A DNA stretch of 64,000 nt from JAAUTS01 sp038250235. Lineage in GTDB: Bacteria; Verrucomicrobiota; Verrucomicrobiia; Methylacidiphilales; JAAUTS01. This document shows, piece by piece, positions 50,667 through 59,588 of the stretch (positions are counted from its first letter, which is position 1; the number at the start of each line of letters is the position of its first letter). The stretch is from contig JBBSCO010000001.1 in the NCBI GenBank assembly GCA_038250235.1, positions 62,001 to 126,000 of the forward strand, given 5' to 3'. The notes beneath the pieces were generated by a model. The model searched no databases. It had not been told where the DNA came from and saw only the letters and a list, made by a program, of their open reading frames with translations. The translations under genes and the position numbers were made by a program.

Positions 50667-53600
50667 ATGTTGAAATCCGAACTGGCAGACCAATCCGCCC
50701 GTGACCGGTTCATTCAAGAACTGGACCGGAATTTTTGTGTCTCGGCATCGGCCGGGGCGGGTAAGACGACTGCCATAGTGAAGCGCATTGTGGCGATGGC
50801 GCAGGAAGACATGAAGCGTGCGCAGCGAGGCGAGGAGACCCGTCTGTCCAGGCTGGTCGTCGTGACCTATGGGGTTTTGGCGGCGGAAGAACTCCGGGTA
50901 AGGGCAAGGCAGGAAATTTTTGAAACGATGTCGGGAGGAGGCATACATCCCCAACAGTTGCTGGCGGAATTCAACCAGGCTTATTTCGGCACCATCCACA
51001 GTTTTTGTTTGAAGTTGATTCATGAGGAGGGCCGTCACGCGGGACTTCCGGGAACCGTGCAGTTGCTGGAGGAGAAAGACGAGGCTCTCTGGCAGCGTTT
51101 TGTCGAGACGGACATTGAACTGCCCATTTTTATTCCGGATACATTTCTTAGCTCCGTGTTGAGGCACTATACCTTCGAGGACCTCCTTAAGCTCTCACGT
51201 CAGTTGAGGCCGGATGACGCGCGGCGTCTGACCAAAGCCATTCCCAAAGGAGAGGCATCCATCCTGGATTTTCGCGAAGCCTACACGTCCAGATCGAAAA
51301 GTGCAGAACTGGAGACTAACAAAAGGATATTACATGAGTGGCAGGAAGAATATCTGGCTTCAAATGCATTTCTGGCTCTCCCGAGAATAGAGAAGGGGGG
51401 AGCGGAGTTTCAGGCCGGTTTGAAAGAGGGCTTTGCGCCTTACCTGCTGTGGTTGAACAAACGTGCTTCCTACCTGGCAGGGCATCTGGCCCTGGCTTAT
51501 GCCCGTTTCCGTCAGGATGAAGGTTTCCTCACCTATGATGATATGATCGGGAGTGCGAGAGAGTTGTTTGAGAAAGCCGAAATTTTACGGAGGTTGAGGG
51601 CCAGGGGTTACATCATTGTTTTGGATGAGGCGCAGGATACCGACTCGAGTATGTTTGATATTCTGACCGAATTGACGAGGCCGCTGGATGCCGAACCCTT
51701 TGTCTGGCCCAAAGACATGGATGTGCCCGCTCCTTTGCCCGGACGTTTTTGTTTTGTCGGGGACGACCAACAGGCGATTTACGGAAGCCGTGCGGAACTG
51801 GTGCATTACCGCCGTTATTTGAAAGCTTTCCGCGAAGGCAGTGGCGGTGAATCATTGGAGTTCCATGTGACGATGCGCTGTCCGGGCAAAGTGATCGAGC
51901 AGGTAAATGCGATTTTTCCCAAGCGCCTGGATCAGCCTTTGGTGGATTTCCGGCGTTTGACGGCCCGTCCTTCTGCTGCGGAGGGGAGTGTGTTATGGCT
52001 TGCGTTGAATCCTCCTGAAACAGATAAAGTGTCGGAACAATTCGAGGAGGAATGCCGCCAAGTGATTCCATGGCTCAAGGAACAGGGTCTGGAAGGTTTG
52101 GGTATCCAACGCTGGTCGGAGGTCGCCCTGCTCTGTCCTCGGATTGATTGGTTATCCACTGCCTCGAGGGTTTTAAAAGAGAACGGGCTGCCCTCGCGAC
52201 TGATTTCCTCCAAGGAGCGGCGCAGTGATTTGCCGGGATACTCCTGGCCGGTGGCGTTGCTTCATGTCCTGTCGACTCCTACGGATCGTTTTGAATTGAT
52301 CGGCGTATTAAGGGAGGTGTTTGGGGTTTCGGATGCGGAGCTTCTGAAAAAGTATCGGGAATCCGGGATCAGTATCCAGACAGGGAACGGGAGATCCGAG
52401 GGCGGAACCCTTAGAACAAGAATGGATGATGCGTTGAATCTTTTGTCGGGCCTGGAGGAGGGATTGAAAGAAAAAATGGTTCACGAAGAATTCAGTCTTT
52501 CCGGGTTTGTGGAGAAGATCTTCGGGGATTTACACCTCAAGGAGCGGATTGAGGCGGTGGGGGAAGATGCGGGCCCTTTGGACTATTTTCTGCATGAAGC
52601 ACGGTTGGCAGAAGCGGAGGGGAAAACACTATCAGCCTGGATAGGGAAGCAGAGAAAAAATCTGGCCAGACCCCCGTTGCTCTCGTCGGGTAATCCGGAC
52701 GAAATCCAGCTGCTCACCTCACAGAAATCGAAAGGACTGGAATGGCCCGTCGTCGTGGTCATGGGAGTGGGACGCGCGATCGGGTCGCCCAAGGTCAGCT
52801 ATCCGTTGATCGAACGATCTGGGGAACGTTTTCAAGTGCATTTCAGCGGGATGACGTCGGATGAGGAGTCCAAGGAAAAGATGAAGTCGTCCAAGGAACA
52901 GGAATTACAGCGCCTTTTTTATGTGATGCTCACCCGGGCGAAGAAGTTGTTGGTAATTCCCGACAGTCACGGATTTTATAAAATGAAGACGCCTTCCTTC
53001 AGCGGCCTGAGCCGTTGGGAAAGTGTGGAGCGAATCGAAACGGATTTGTTTTCCAGGCTGGATACGCCGGTCGAACAGATTGCCTGGAAAAAAGGTGTGG
53101 AGCTGGTGGTTTCGGAGGAGGATATATGGCAGGGTCTGGCTGCAGCCCAAGCCGTTCCATTACGGGTTCTGCCTCATGAACTGGCGATCCATGACGAGCC
53201 GCGATCTGAAAAGGAGGTCACTCCCTTGTTGACGGGAGTGGGAGGGACGGATTATGGGACATGGTGGCACGCGGTTTTGCAACAGTATCCATGGGCTGGA
53301 GAGGAGAAAGACCAGCAGCAATATAGTGACAAGGCCCTGGTGGAATTGGGTGGTAATCCTGGGTTGTTGCAAAGGGGAAAAGAAGAACTGGACCGTTGGC
53401 AGGGTAGCGAAGCCCGCCTGAACCTGATGAGCAAAGGAAAAATCTTTTTACCGGAAGTGCCCTTTCTTTGGCCGCAAACGGAATCAAAGTGGATGGAGGG
53501 TATAGCGGATCTTCTTGTGGTTTTGGGAGACGGGAGACTGGCCGTTCTGGACTGGAAAACAAACCGGCCACGTCCTAACGAAAACGATGGGCAGTCCTTG

Positions 53601-53744
53601 AAGCGTTTGGTGGAAATGTATGCGGGCCAGTTGCAGGCATATGCCAGGATGTTGGAGTCTGTCAGTGGCCGGAAGGTCGCCAAGGTCTGGCTTTATGGCA
53701 CTGTGTCGGGGAAGTTGGTAGAGGTTCCGACGGCTGAGGCCTGA
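50667..53744 (+). CDS. addA: AddA-type UvrD-like helicase-nuclease
   Basis: The 1,025-residue protein combines an active superfamily 1 helicase with a nuclease. Walker A S-A-S-A-G-A-G-K-T-T is at 26-35, Walker B reads V-L-D-E-A-Q-D-T-D, then G-D-D-Q-Q-A-I-Y-G-S-R, T-S-Q-K-S-K-G-L-E-W and L-F-Y-V-M-L-T-R-A-K-K. The C-terminal RecB-type nuclease has D948, D962-W-K964 and Q988-L-Q-A-Y. It forms the motor of double-strand-break processing with the AddB-like subunit. Its length is a little below typical AddA (about 1,200). The operon continues with an M14 peptidase. Confidence 0.88.
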   Translation: MLKSELADQSARDRFIQELDRNFCVSASAGAGKTTAIVKRIVAMAQEDMKRAQRGEETRLSRLVVVTYGVLAAEELRVRARQEIFETMSGGGIHPQQLLAEFNQAYFGTIHSFCLKLIHEEGRHAGLPGTVQLLEEKDEALWQRFVETDIELPIFIPDTFLSSVLRHYTFEDLLKLSRQLRPDDARRLTKAIPKGEASILDFREAYTSRSKSAELETNKRILHEWQEEYLASNAFLALPRIEKGGAEFQAGLKEGFAPYLLWLNKRASYLAGHLALAYARFRQDEGFLTYDDMIGSARELFEKAEILRRLRARGYIIVLDEAQDTDSSMFDILTELTRPLDAEPFVWPKDMDVPAPLPGRFCFVGDDQQAIYGSRAELVHYRRYLKAFREGSGGESLEFHVTMRCPGKVIEQVNAIFPKRLDQPLVDFRRLTARPSAAEGSVLWLALNPPETDKVSEQFEEECRQVIPWLKEQGLEGLGIQRWSEVALLCPRIDWLSTASRVLKENGLPSRLISSKERRSDLPGYSWPVALLHVLSTPTDRFELIGVLREVFGVSDAELLKKYRESGISIQTGNGRSEGGTLRTRMDDALNLLSGLEEGLKEKMVHEEFSLSGFVEKIFGDLHLKERIEAVGEDAGPLDYFLHEARLAEAEGKTLSAWIGKQRKNLARPPLLSSGNPDEIQLLTSQKSKGLEWPVVVVMGVGRAIGSPKVSYPLIERSGERFQVHFSGMTSDEESKEKMKSSKEQELQRLFYVMLTRAKKLLVIPDSHGFYKMKTPSFSGLSRWESVERIETDLFSRLDTPVEQIAWKKGVELVVSEEDIWQGLAAAQAVPLRVLPHELAIHDEPRSEKEVTPLLTGVGGTDYGTWWHAVLQQYPWAGEEKDQQQYSDKALVELGGNPGLLQRGKEELDRWQGSEARLNLMSKGKIFLPEVPFLWPQTESKWMEGIADLLVVLGDGRLAVLDWKTNRPRPNENDGQSLKRLVEMYAGQLQAYARMLESVSGRKVAKVWLYGTVSGKLVEVPTAEA

Positions 53745-53761
53745 TTATGAGGATCTAGACG

Positions 53762-54487
53762 ATGGACTTGGAACCCTACATCAACGAATTGAAACAGACA
53801 GCCTTGTCGTCGGGCTGGCAAGTTGAGGGATCCCTGGAAACCCAGTTGTGGTTATACAGGCCGGGAAAAGCAGATTCCAAACGTTTTTATATTTCCGCCG
53901 GGATTCACGGGGATGAACCGGCAGGACCCTGGGCCGTGATGAATCTGGTCAGAGACACAGCGTGGCTGGAGGAGTTGGAGGTTTGGATTTTCCCCTTGTT
54001 GAACGCGGAAGGTGTCAGTCGGGGCATACGTGAGAATCCGCAGGGATTGGATCTTAACCGTGATTATAACCAACCGCAGTCGCCTGAAATCCGCAGGCAT
54101 GTGGATATTTTAAAAACCCTTCCAAGATTCGATGCATGTGTATGCCTCCATGAAGATTGGGAGTATGGTGGATCCTATCTGTACTTTCTGAGGGAAGATC
54201 CGGAACCGGCCTGGGCAATACCTGTGTTGGATGCCATGGCCCTTTACATACCTGTGGAAACCAGTCCTGTTATAGATGGTTTTGAGGCCGTGCAGGGAAG
54301 GATTGAAAGGAGTCAGGCCATGGTGGATCGACCTGAATGGCCCGAGGCTCTGTATTTGGCCAGATATCACACACACTGTTGTTTCACGCTGGAAACGCCT
54401 TCAGTTTTTGAGTTGAACCGTCGTGTGGCTGCCCTTGAAGCGGCCGTCAAAACTCTGGCGGAGAAAGTGCGTGGAGACCGAAGTTAA
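53762..54487 (+). CDS. M14-family metallocarboxypeptidase
   Basis: The 241-residue protein has the zinc-binding H49-G-D-E52, the third ligand H130 in C-L-H-E-D, substrate-binding N99-R100 in D-L-N-R-D-Y, and the catalytic glutamate E211 in T-L-E-T-P-S. The layout matches small M14 / succinylglutamate-desuccinylase-like peptidases. No signal peptide is present, so it is cytosolic. It may trim a peptide or amide such as a cell-wall fragment. GAGG lies 8 nt before the ATG. It is 17 bp downstream of addA, likely in the same transcript, with no obvious functional link. Confidence 0.85.
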   Translation: MDLEPYINELKQTALSSGWQVEGSLETQLWLYRPGKADSKRFYISAGIHGDEPAGPWAVMNLVRDTAWLEELEVWIFPLLNAEGVSRGIRENPQGLDLNRDYNQPQSPEIRRHVDILKTLPRFDACVCLHEDWEYGGSYLYFLREDPEPAWAIPVLDAMALYIPVETSPVIDGFEAVQGRIERSQAMVDRPEWPEALYLARYHTHCCFTLETPSVFELNRRVAALEAAVKTLAEKVRGDRS

Positions 54488-54552
54488 TCAAGGAACCCTG
54501 ACCATGCCGGATATGCGCTTGTTTCCAAAAACCGGGCATCTATAGTGAAGTT

Positions 54553-55041
54553 GTGAAATCGTTCTTGAGCCTTGTCTTGTTGTTCGCCTGGATGGGTGTC
54601 GGCCTCCGGGCAGATGAGGCCGATCTAGTTTTTTCGAAATGGAAAGAAATTCTGGAAAGCTCAGCCAAGAGACTTGGGGAAACCCAGGTGTTGAAGTGGG
54701 ATAAGGAAAAAGGACTGCTCACTCTCGGGCAGGAACTTCAACTCAACGAAATGCGGAAAAACACACTGCTCCAGATCGTGCCGGTTTCGGCTCTGGTTGT
54801 AGAAATCCAACTTGAAGGTGTTTCAACGATACAGGAGCCCTGGATCAAACTGCGTTGCCGGAACAATCAGAAAAAAGTCAAAATCCAAAGACGTGTGATC
54901 ATTGAAGGGGTAGAAGTGGAAGAGGTCTCCAAGGATGATGACAGGGCTTTTCTGGTGATCACTTGTCATCGAAGTGACCTGAAAAAAGCAAAAGAGTTGG
55001 GTGAACAATTTCTGGCACTAGCGGGGGCTGGTAAAAACTAA
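54553..55041 (+). CDS. Secreted hypothetical protein, 162 aa
   Basis: I do not recognise the family. A signal peptide (K-S-F-L-S-L-V-L-L-F-A-W-M-G-V-G-L-R-A) precedes a mature part of about 140 residues with alternating charged and hydrophobic residues (I-Q-R-R-V-I-I-E-G-V-E-V-E-E-V). It contains two Cys that might pair. The start is GTG. It is 65 bp downstream of the M14 peptidase gene on the same strand. A small periplasmic or surface protein is the most that can be said. Confidence 0.65.
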   Translation: MKSFLSLVLLFAWMGVGLRADEADLVFSKWKEILESSAKRLGETQVLKWDKEKGLLTLGQELQLNEMRKNTLLQIVPVSALVVEIQLEGVSTIQEPWIKLRCRNNQKKVKIQRRVIIEGVEVEEVSKDDDRAFLVITCHRSDLKKAKELGEQFLALAGAGKN

Positions 55042-55066
55042 GTTTCCTGGGAGCGATCCCTCCAGG

Positions 55067-55267
55067 TCAATGGTTGCCGTCGGTTTTTTCGGAAGCAACG
55101 GTTTTTACTTCTATGACGTTGGCTTGTTTTGCCCGTTTGAGACGGCTGTCCACGCTATCTGTTTCGGACCCGCGATTTTTCCTCTTGTTGCGGGAAAGAA
55201 AACGGATGACCTTGGTCAGGTAGAAAGCGAGTGCCAAGAGCGAAGCCAGAATTCCGAGAAGACGCAT
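55067..55267 (-). CDS. Small single-pass membrane protein with charged tail
   Basis: The 66-residue product has one N-terminal hydrophobic helix (L-L-G-I-L-A-S-L-L-A-L-A-F-Y-L) followed by a basic stretch (R-N-K-R-K-N-R-G) and a polar tail. This is a common plan for small inner-membrane proteins. The opposite strand also has an open frame here, but it has no recognisable features. No Shine-Dalgarno is visible. It is flanked by genes on the other strand and I have no homologue in mind. Confidence 0.45.
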   Translation of the reverse strand: MRLLGILASLLALAFYLTKVIRFLSRNKRKNRGSETDSVDSRLKRAKQANVIEVKTVASEKTDGNH

Positions 55268-55403
55268 TCACACAATGGTAGGGAGACAGCTCTTCCGATA
55301 AAGAAGATTCAGCGGCAATGCGCAGGAAGAGGTTTTGATGCGGCCCGCCAAAAAAGACGTACTTGGAGCTTCACCTTCGGCTTTTAAACAATAGGGTTTG
55401 GAA

Positions 55404-56051
55404 ATGAACTTCAAGCCGGAAGACTACCTGGATCTTTCCCAGACAGAGCATGTGACGCTTTTTGAAAATGCACGGCAGGTTTGGGAGGTTTTGTCCCAAA
55501 TTGAAGTTTACCTAAATTTCAGGCTGAAGCCCCAGGTTCAGGGGCAAGTGATCGGTAAGCCCTTTATCGGTGACCGGGTTTTTATCGGAGAGGGAACCAT
55601 TATCGAGCCCGGTGCTTACATTGCGGGGCCCGCCTGGATCGGGCGAAACTGCAAAATCCGGCATGGTGCCTATATCCGCGAGAATGTGATTGTGGGAGAC
55701 AACAGTATTTTGGGCAACAGCTGCGAATTCAAAAACTGCGTGATGTTCAACGGTGCAGAAGTTCCCCATTTTTCCTACGTGGGTGATTCCGTCCTGGGTT
55801 ACAAGGCCCATCTTTCAGCAGGGGTGGTTCTTTCCAACCTAAGATTGGATCAAAAAAACATCAAGGTGCACCGGGATGGTCAGAGCCTGGATACGGGTCT
55901 GAGGAAATTCGGGGCCATTGTCGGGGACCAGGCCCAGGTAGGCTGCAACTGCGTTTTGAATCCCGGTTCGCTGATCGGGCGTGGTGCCCACATTTATCCG
56001 GGCGTGGTGGTTACGGGGTCTGTCGAGTCCGGGGCTGTGGTGAAAGTCTGA
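55404..56051 (+). CDS. Left-handed beta-helix acyltransferase-like protein (GlmU C-terminal type)
   Basis: The 215-residue protein contains repeated hexapeptides (I-G-K-P-F-I, V-G-D-N-S-I, V-G-D-Q-A-Q and similar, about residues 50-205), the signature of left-handed beta-helix transferases. It resembles the isolated acetyltransferase half of GlmU / glucose-1-phosphate thymidylyltransferase-like proteins, without the nucleotidyltransferase domain. It may acetylate a sugar-1-phosphate or a nucleotide sugar. AGGG lies about 7 nt before the ATG. A TTG two codons earlier is the alternative start. It faces a deacetylase gene on the other strand. Confidence 0.8.
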   Translation: MNFKPEDYLDLSQTEHVTLFENARQVWEVLSQIEVYLNFRLKPQVQGQVIGKPFIGDRVFIGEGTIIEPGAYIAGPAWIGRNCKIRHGAYIRENVIVGDNSILGNSCEFKNCVMFNGAEVPHFSYVGDSVLGYKAHLSAGVVLSNLRLDQKNIKVHRDGQSLDTGLRKFGAIVGDQAQVGCNCVLNPGSLIGRGAHIYPGVVVTGSVESGAVVKV

Positions 56052-56079
56052 TCCGCAACCAAGCTCCCTGAGAGGTGGA

Positions 56080-56829
56080 CTAAACGTTCCTGGCCAGGGA
56101 GGCAATATGTGCCGGACCGTAGGGGGAACCCAGGAATCCTGACAAGCGGCTAAGAGTGAATGAGGATTCCATGAGATTGTCCAGAATGGATCCGACAGCG
56201 TCCCGTGTCTGGGTGTGCAGGTCGTGCAATAGAACGATCGAGCCGGGGTTGGTGGCGGCAGTCACCCGGGAAACAATGGCACTCACACCGGGCCTGGCCC
56301 AATCGCGCGGATCCACCGACCAGTAAGCGACCCCCAACGATTTGGAGCGCGGGATGAACCCCTGGTCTTTGCGGAAAGCTCCGTAGGGCGGCCGGAACCA
56401 GACGGGTGCTTTGCCTGTGACGTCTGCGATGACGTCCTGGGTTTTCTGAAGTTCGTACCCCACTTTTTCAGCAGAAAGAGAACTGAGGGAAGGGTGGGTG
56501 TAACTGTGGTTGCCGATTTCGTGGCCTGCGGCAAACACTTCTTTGGCGAGGGTTGAATACCGCTCCACTTTGTTCCCGATCATAAAAAACGTGGCGGTGA
56601 GATTTCTTTTGGCCAATTCCTTGAGGACAACGTCGGTAATGCCGGGTGATGGTCCATCATCGAAGGTCAGGGCGATGCGTCTGCCCAAGCCGGGACCCCG
56701 CATCACAAAATGGGCATTCATTTCGTATTCGCCTTTGGTGGGGTTGGTTTCGGAAAACAGCGGAAGAGCCGAGAACTGGTAGCCCAAGGCACCGGTGGTC
56801 ATCAGTTTTAAAAAGTCTTTGCGTTGCAT
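56080..56829 (-). CDS. NodB-type polysaccharide deacetylase (CE4)
   Basis: The 249-residue protein has the CE4 motifs: T-F-D57-D58-G-P-S-P, H108-S-Y-T-H112-P-S-L (metal ligands), R-P-P-Y-G, D-P-R-D-W and L-L-H202-D203. These enzymes remove N- or O-acetyl groups from chitin-like, peptidoglycan or exopolysaccharide substrates. The first 20 residues are hydrophobic (K-L-M-T-T-G-A-L-G-Y), possibly a secretion signal or anchor. A start 12 codons upstream is possible but less signal-like. It is divergent from the GT4/GNAT/DUF2334/PHP cassette. Confidence 0.9.
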   Translation of the reverse strand: MQRKDFLKLMTTGALGYQFSALPLFSETNPTKGEYEMNAHFVMRGPGLGRRIALTFDDGPSPGITDVVLKELAKRNLTATFFMIGNKVERYSTLAKEVFAAGHEIGNHSYTHPSLSSLSAEKVGYELQKTQDVIADVTGKAPVWFRPPYGAFRKDQGFIPRSKSLGVAYWSVDPRDWARPGVSAIVSRVTAATNPGSIVLLHDLHTQTRDAVGSILDNLMESSFTLSRLSGFLGSPYGPAHIASLARNV

Positions 56830-56936
56830 GGCGGGTTCTAAAGAAAAATATTGGACTTGGGCCACAGGATGGCAATCTCTTTCGCTTGCTCTCAGGAGTT
56901 GAGCCCACCATTCTGTGACTTTTTACGTATTTAAAT

Positions 56937-58136
56937 ATGAAAATTTGTGACGCCACGCAGTTTTACTCTGAGGTTGGTGGAGGAGTGCGTCGTTACCTGA
57001 CCGAAAAACGAAGTTATATCCGTGATCACACCAATGACGAACATGTCCTGATTGTTCCGGGAGAAAGAACCGAAGTGATACGGGAGGGCCGTCTGACCAC
57101 CTGCACCGTGGCATCTCCCAAAATCAATGCCAGTTCCCGCTACAGGATACTCTTCAATGTCCAGTCGGCCAAGCAGATGGTTTTTGCTGAAAAGCCTGAC
57201 ATCATTGAGTCGGGAGATCCCTATCATCTGGGCTGGAGTATGTTGGATGCCGCCCAGCAACTGAATATTCCCATCGCAGGATTCTATCACTCGCATTTCC
57301 CTGAAGCCTATCTTCGCACTGTCTTAAAATATTGCGGCCCCTGGCTGAGGGATGTTGTGATGGCTTATGCGGAAGACTACATCTGCCGTCTCTACGGCAG
57401 CCTGGATCTGACCCTGGTGCCGTCCGAATTTTTGGCAAAAGTGCTGGAAGGATGGGGCGTGGGAAACACCGAGCCCGTTCATCTGGGGGTAAACACGCAA
57501 ATTTATCGTCCCATGGCCCGTAACCCGGAGGTTAGGAAATCCTTGGGCATTTCTGCGGACTCCAGACTGTTGCTGTATGTTGGACGTTTGGCAGGTGAAA
57601 AAAACACGGTGACCCTGCTGAAGTCGATCGAGTGGCTTCACCAGCATGGACCGAAGGACCTTGAGTTCCTGATCATTGGGGACGGTGCCCAGCAGCCTGC
57701 TTTGCTCAGGGCGAGGGAGCGTAATTCGCGGCTGCATTGGATATCCTACTGCAATGATCCTGTGCAACTGGCTGATTATTACCGGGCGGCGGACCTCTTT
57801 GTGCATCCCGGGGTTTGCGAGACTTTTGGCCTGGTGGCTTTGGAGAGCCAGGCCTGTGCGTGTCCGGTCATCGGTATCCGGGGCAGCTACATGGATGCCA
57901 ATATATTTTCCGGATTACAACATTGGGCCCGCAGCAATGATCCTGTGGTTCTGGCGGAAGCCATCCTCCGGTATCTCGAAATGGATCTGAAGGCAATGGG
58001 AGCCGAGGCCGGCAGAGAAGTCCGCCAACGTTATGATTGGCCGATGGTTTTCGAACGCATCTGGCAATTGTACGCGAAAGCGATTGAACGGAAAAAAGAA
58101 AGCCTCACCCACGGGGCTCTTTACCAGGCATATTGA
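56937..58136 (+). CDS. Glycosyltransferase family 4 protein
   Basis: The 399-residue enzyme begins M-K-I-C-D-A-T-Q-F-Y-S-E-V-G-G-G-V-R-R-Y. It has V-P-S-E-F-L, the donor-domain V-G-R-L-A-G-E-K-N and P-G-V-C-E-T-F-G-L-V-A-L-E, containing the E-x7-E nucleotide-sugar motif. It is the first gene of a four-gene cassette; the next ATG comes 1 bp after its stop. No Shine-Dalgarno precedes the ATG, which lies immediately behind an AT-rich stretch. The acceptor is unknown but probably a lipid or growing glycan. Confidence 0.9.
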   Translation: MKICDATQFYSEVGGGVRRYLTEKRSYIRDHTNDEHVLIVPGERTEVIREGRLTTCTVASPKINASSRYRILFNVQSAKQMVFAEKPDIIESGDPYHLGWSMLDAAQQLNIPIAGFYHSHFPEAYLRTVLKYCGPWLRDVVMAYAEDYICRLYGSLDLTLVPSEFLAKVLEGWGVGNTEPVHLGVNTQIYRPMARNPEVRKSLGISADSRLLLYVGRLAGEKNTVTLLKSIEWLHQHGPKDLEFLIIGDGAQQPALLRARERNSRLHWISYCNDPVQLADYYRAADLFVHPGVCETFGLVALESQACACPVIGIRGSYMDANIFSGLQHWARSNDPVVLAEAILRYLEMDLKAMGAEAGREVRQRYDWPMVFERIWQLYAKAIERKKESLTHGALYQAY

Positions 58137-58137
58137 A

Positions 58138-58866
58138 ATGAGTGACGAAATACAAGGCTCCGTCCCTTTGATTCGCCTTTATGAGGAGAAGGACCGGGAA
58201 GCCGTGCGCAACATCTGTTGTGAAACGGGGTTTTTGGGAAAAGCCATCGACCAGGTCTTCAGCGACCGGGAGCTATTTGCCGATTTTCTCACAGAATATT
58301 ATCTGGACAGGGAAAAAGATCTGGCCGTGGTGCTTGAGTTTGAAGGGCGGGTTGAAGGCTATATTCTGGGATGCCGTTTTCCCGAAAAAAAGACTGCCTA
58401 TGAACTGGGAAAACTTCCCGGACGGATTCCCCGCTTGATCCGGCGTTATTTGTTCTCCTATCCGGCACATTCGCGCCGTTATGTGGAATGGCTGGCATGG
58501 AGAGGTTGGAGGGAGGTTCCGGAGACACCGAAAAAAATGGCCCACATGCACATCAATCTGCGGCCGGGTTTCAAAAATGTCTCAGGCACGAGGGCCCTGA
58601 TTGAAACTTTCCTGAAACTCCTGGCGGACAAAGGGGAGAAGGCGGTTTACGGCCAGATGGTGGTCTTTGAAAAACGCCGCGGTCCGCGCATGTTTGCCCG
58701 CTACGGTTTTGAAGTGAAAGATGCGGTCGAGGTCACCAAATACAAAGCATTGGTGGGTGATCCGGTCTATCTTTTCACTGTGATCAAGGATCTGGGAAGA
58801 AATGTCTCCCTGTACGGAACGGATCTCTGGAAGGAAGGCAAGCAGGAGCCGACGGAGGAGTCATGA
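58138..58866 (+). CDS. GNAT-family N-acetyltransferase
   Basis: The 242-residue protein starts M-S-D-E-I-Q-G-S and has the GNAT fold order: an N-terminal R-N-I-C-C-E-T-G-F region, a beta-strand/turn with V-E-G-Y-I-L-G, a long central insertion, and a late F-A-R-Y-G-F-E-V segment. The canonical acetyl-CoA loop is weak, but H-M-H-I-N-L-R-P-G is in the expected place. It probably acetylates an amino sugar or other small amine. It is in the middle of a cassette with two glycosyltransferases and a deacetylase, and its stop overlaps the next start (ATGA). Confidence 0.7.
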   Translation: MSDEIQGSVPLIRLYEEKDREAVRNICCETGFLGKAIDQVFSDRELFADFLTEYYLDREKDLAVVLEFEGRVEGYILGCRFPEKKTAYELGKLPGRIPRLIRRYLFSYPAHSRRYVEWLAWRGWREVPETPKKMAHMHINLRPGFKNVSGTRALIETFLKLLADKGEKAVYGQMVVFEKRRGPRMFARYGFEVKDAVEVTKYKALVGDPVYLFTVIKDLGRNVSLYGTDLWKEGKQEPTEES

Positions 58867-59588
58867 AATCCCTTATTATTTCCCTGCATGATTTCCATCC
58901 AGGCTCCCGGGAACTGATTGCGGATCAGGTTTCCGTGCTGGAGAAATGGGGAGTGGGCAAATGCTCCATTCTGGTCATCCCCCACTACCATCATGGCAAG
59001 CGGACGCGGGATGATGAACAATGCATCGCCTATCTCGGCCAACGCAGGCTGGCGGGAAATGATCTGGTTCTGCACGGTTACTATCATGACCGGAGCGGCA
59101 ACAAAGAGGGCTCCTATTTCCTGACACGCTTTTATACGGCAAACGAGGCGGAATTTCTGGATCTGAGCGACGGTGAAATGAAACACCGTATCGAAATGGG
59201 CAGGAAACTATGGGAGGAACAAAACTGGCCCTTGGATGGGTTTATTGCGCCGGGTTGGCTCATGCCCAAAGAACAGGACAAACTGCTCAAACACCTCGGC
59301 TTCAAGTACACCACGAGGCTTGGTCATTTTACTCAATTGCAAAAAGGTAGGGAAAGAAAGAGTCAGAGTCTTTGTTACAGTACCCGGGCAGCCTGGCGGC
59401 GGGGCATCTCAAGCTTCTGGAATCCCGTCCTTTTCAGGCGGTTGCGCCGGACAGAAACGATAAGGTTGAGCCTGCATCCGAACGATTTTGTCTGGCCGCA
59501 GCTGAGGTTACAAATCGAGCAAATGGTGGAAATGGCCTTGGCGGAAGGCTTTGAACCCATAACGTACCGAGACTATGCCCAAATGTGA
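58863..59588 (+). CDS. DUF2334-type polysaccharide deacetylase
   Basis: The 241-residue protein begins M-K-S-L-I-I-S-L-H-D-F-H-P-G-S, with the metal-binding Asp in the early S-L-H-D. It has H-G-Y-Y-H-D (His ligands) and I-A-P-G-W-L later, the DUF2334 variant of the CE4 fold. It lacks a signal peptide, so it would act inside the cell on a precursor. Its start overlaps the GNAT stop by 4 nt, and its end overlaps the next gene by 14 nt, which indicates tight translational coupling. Acetylase and deacetylase side by side suggest remodelling of an amino-sugar intermediate. Confidence 0.82.
   Translation: MKSLIISLHDFHPGSRELIADQVSVLEKWGVGKCSILVIPHYHHGKRTRDDEQCIAYLGQRRLAGNDLVLHGYYHDRSGNKEGSYFLTRFYTANEAEFLDLSDGEMKHRIEMGRKLWEEQNWPLDGFIAPGWLMPKEQDKLLKHLGFKYTTRLGHFTQLQKGRERKSQSLCYSTRAAWRRGISSFWNPVLFRRLRRTETIRLSLHPNDFVWPQLRLQIEQMVEMALAEGFEPITYRDYAQM

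Noticed and set aside
55070..55387. Plus-strand 105-codon frame
   Set aside because: It overlaps a minus-strand frame with a clear N-terminal membrane helix and has no feature of its own; neither is certain, but the minus-strand frame is preferred.
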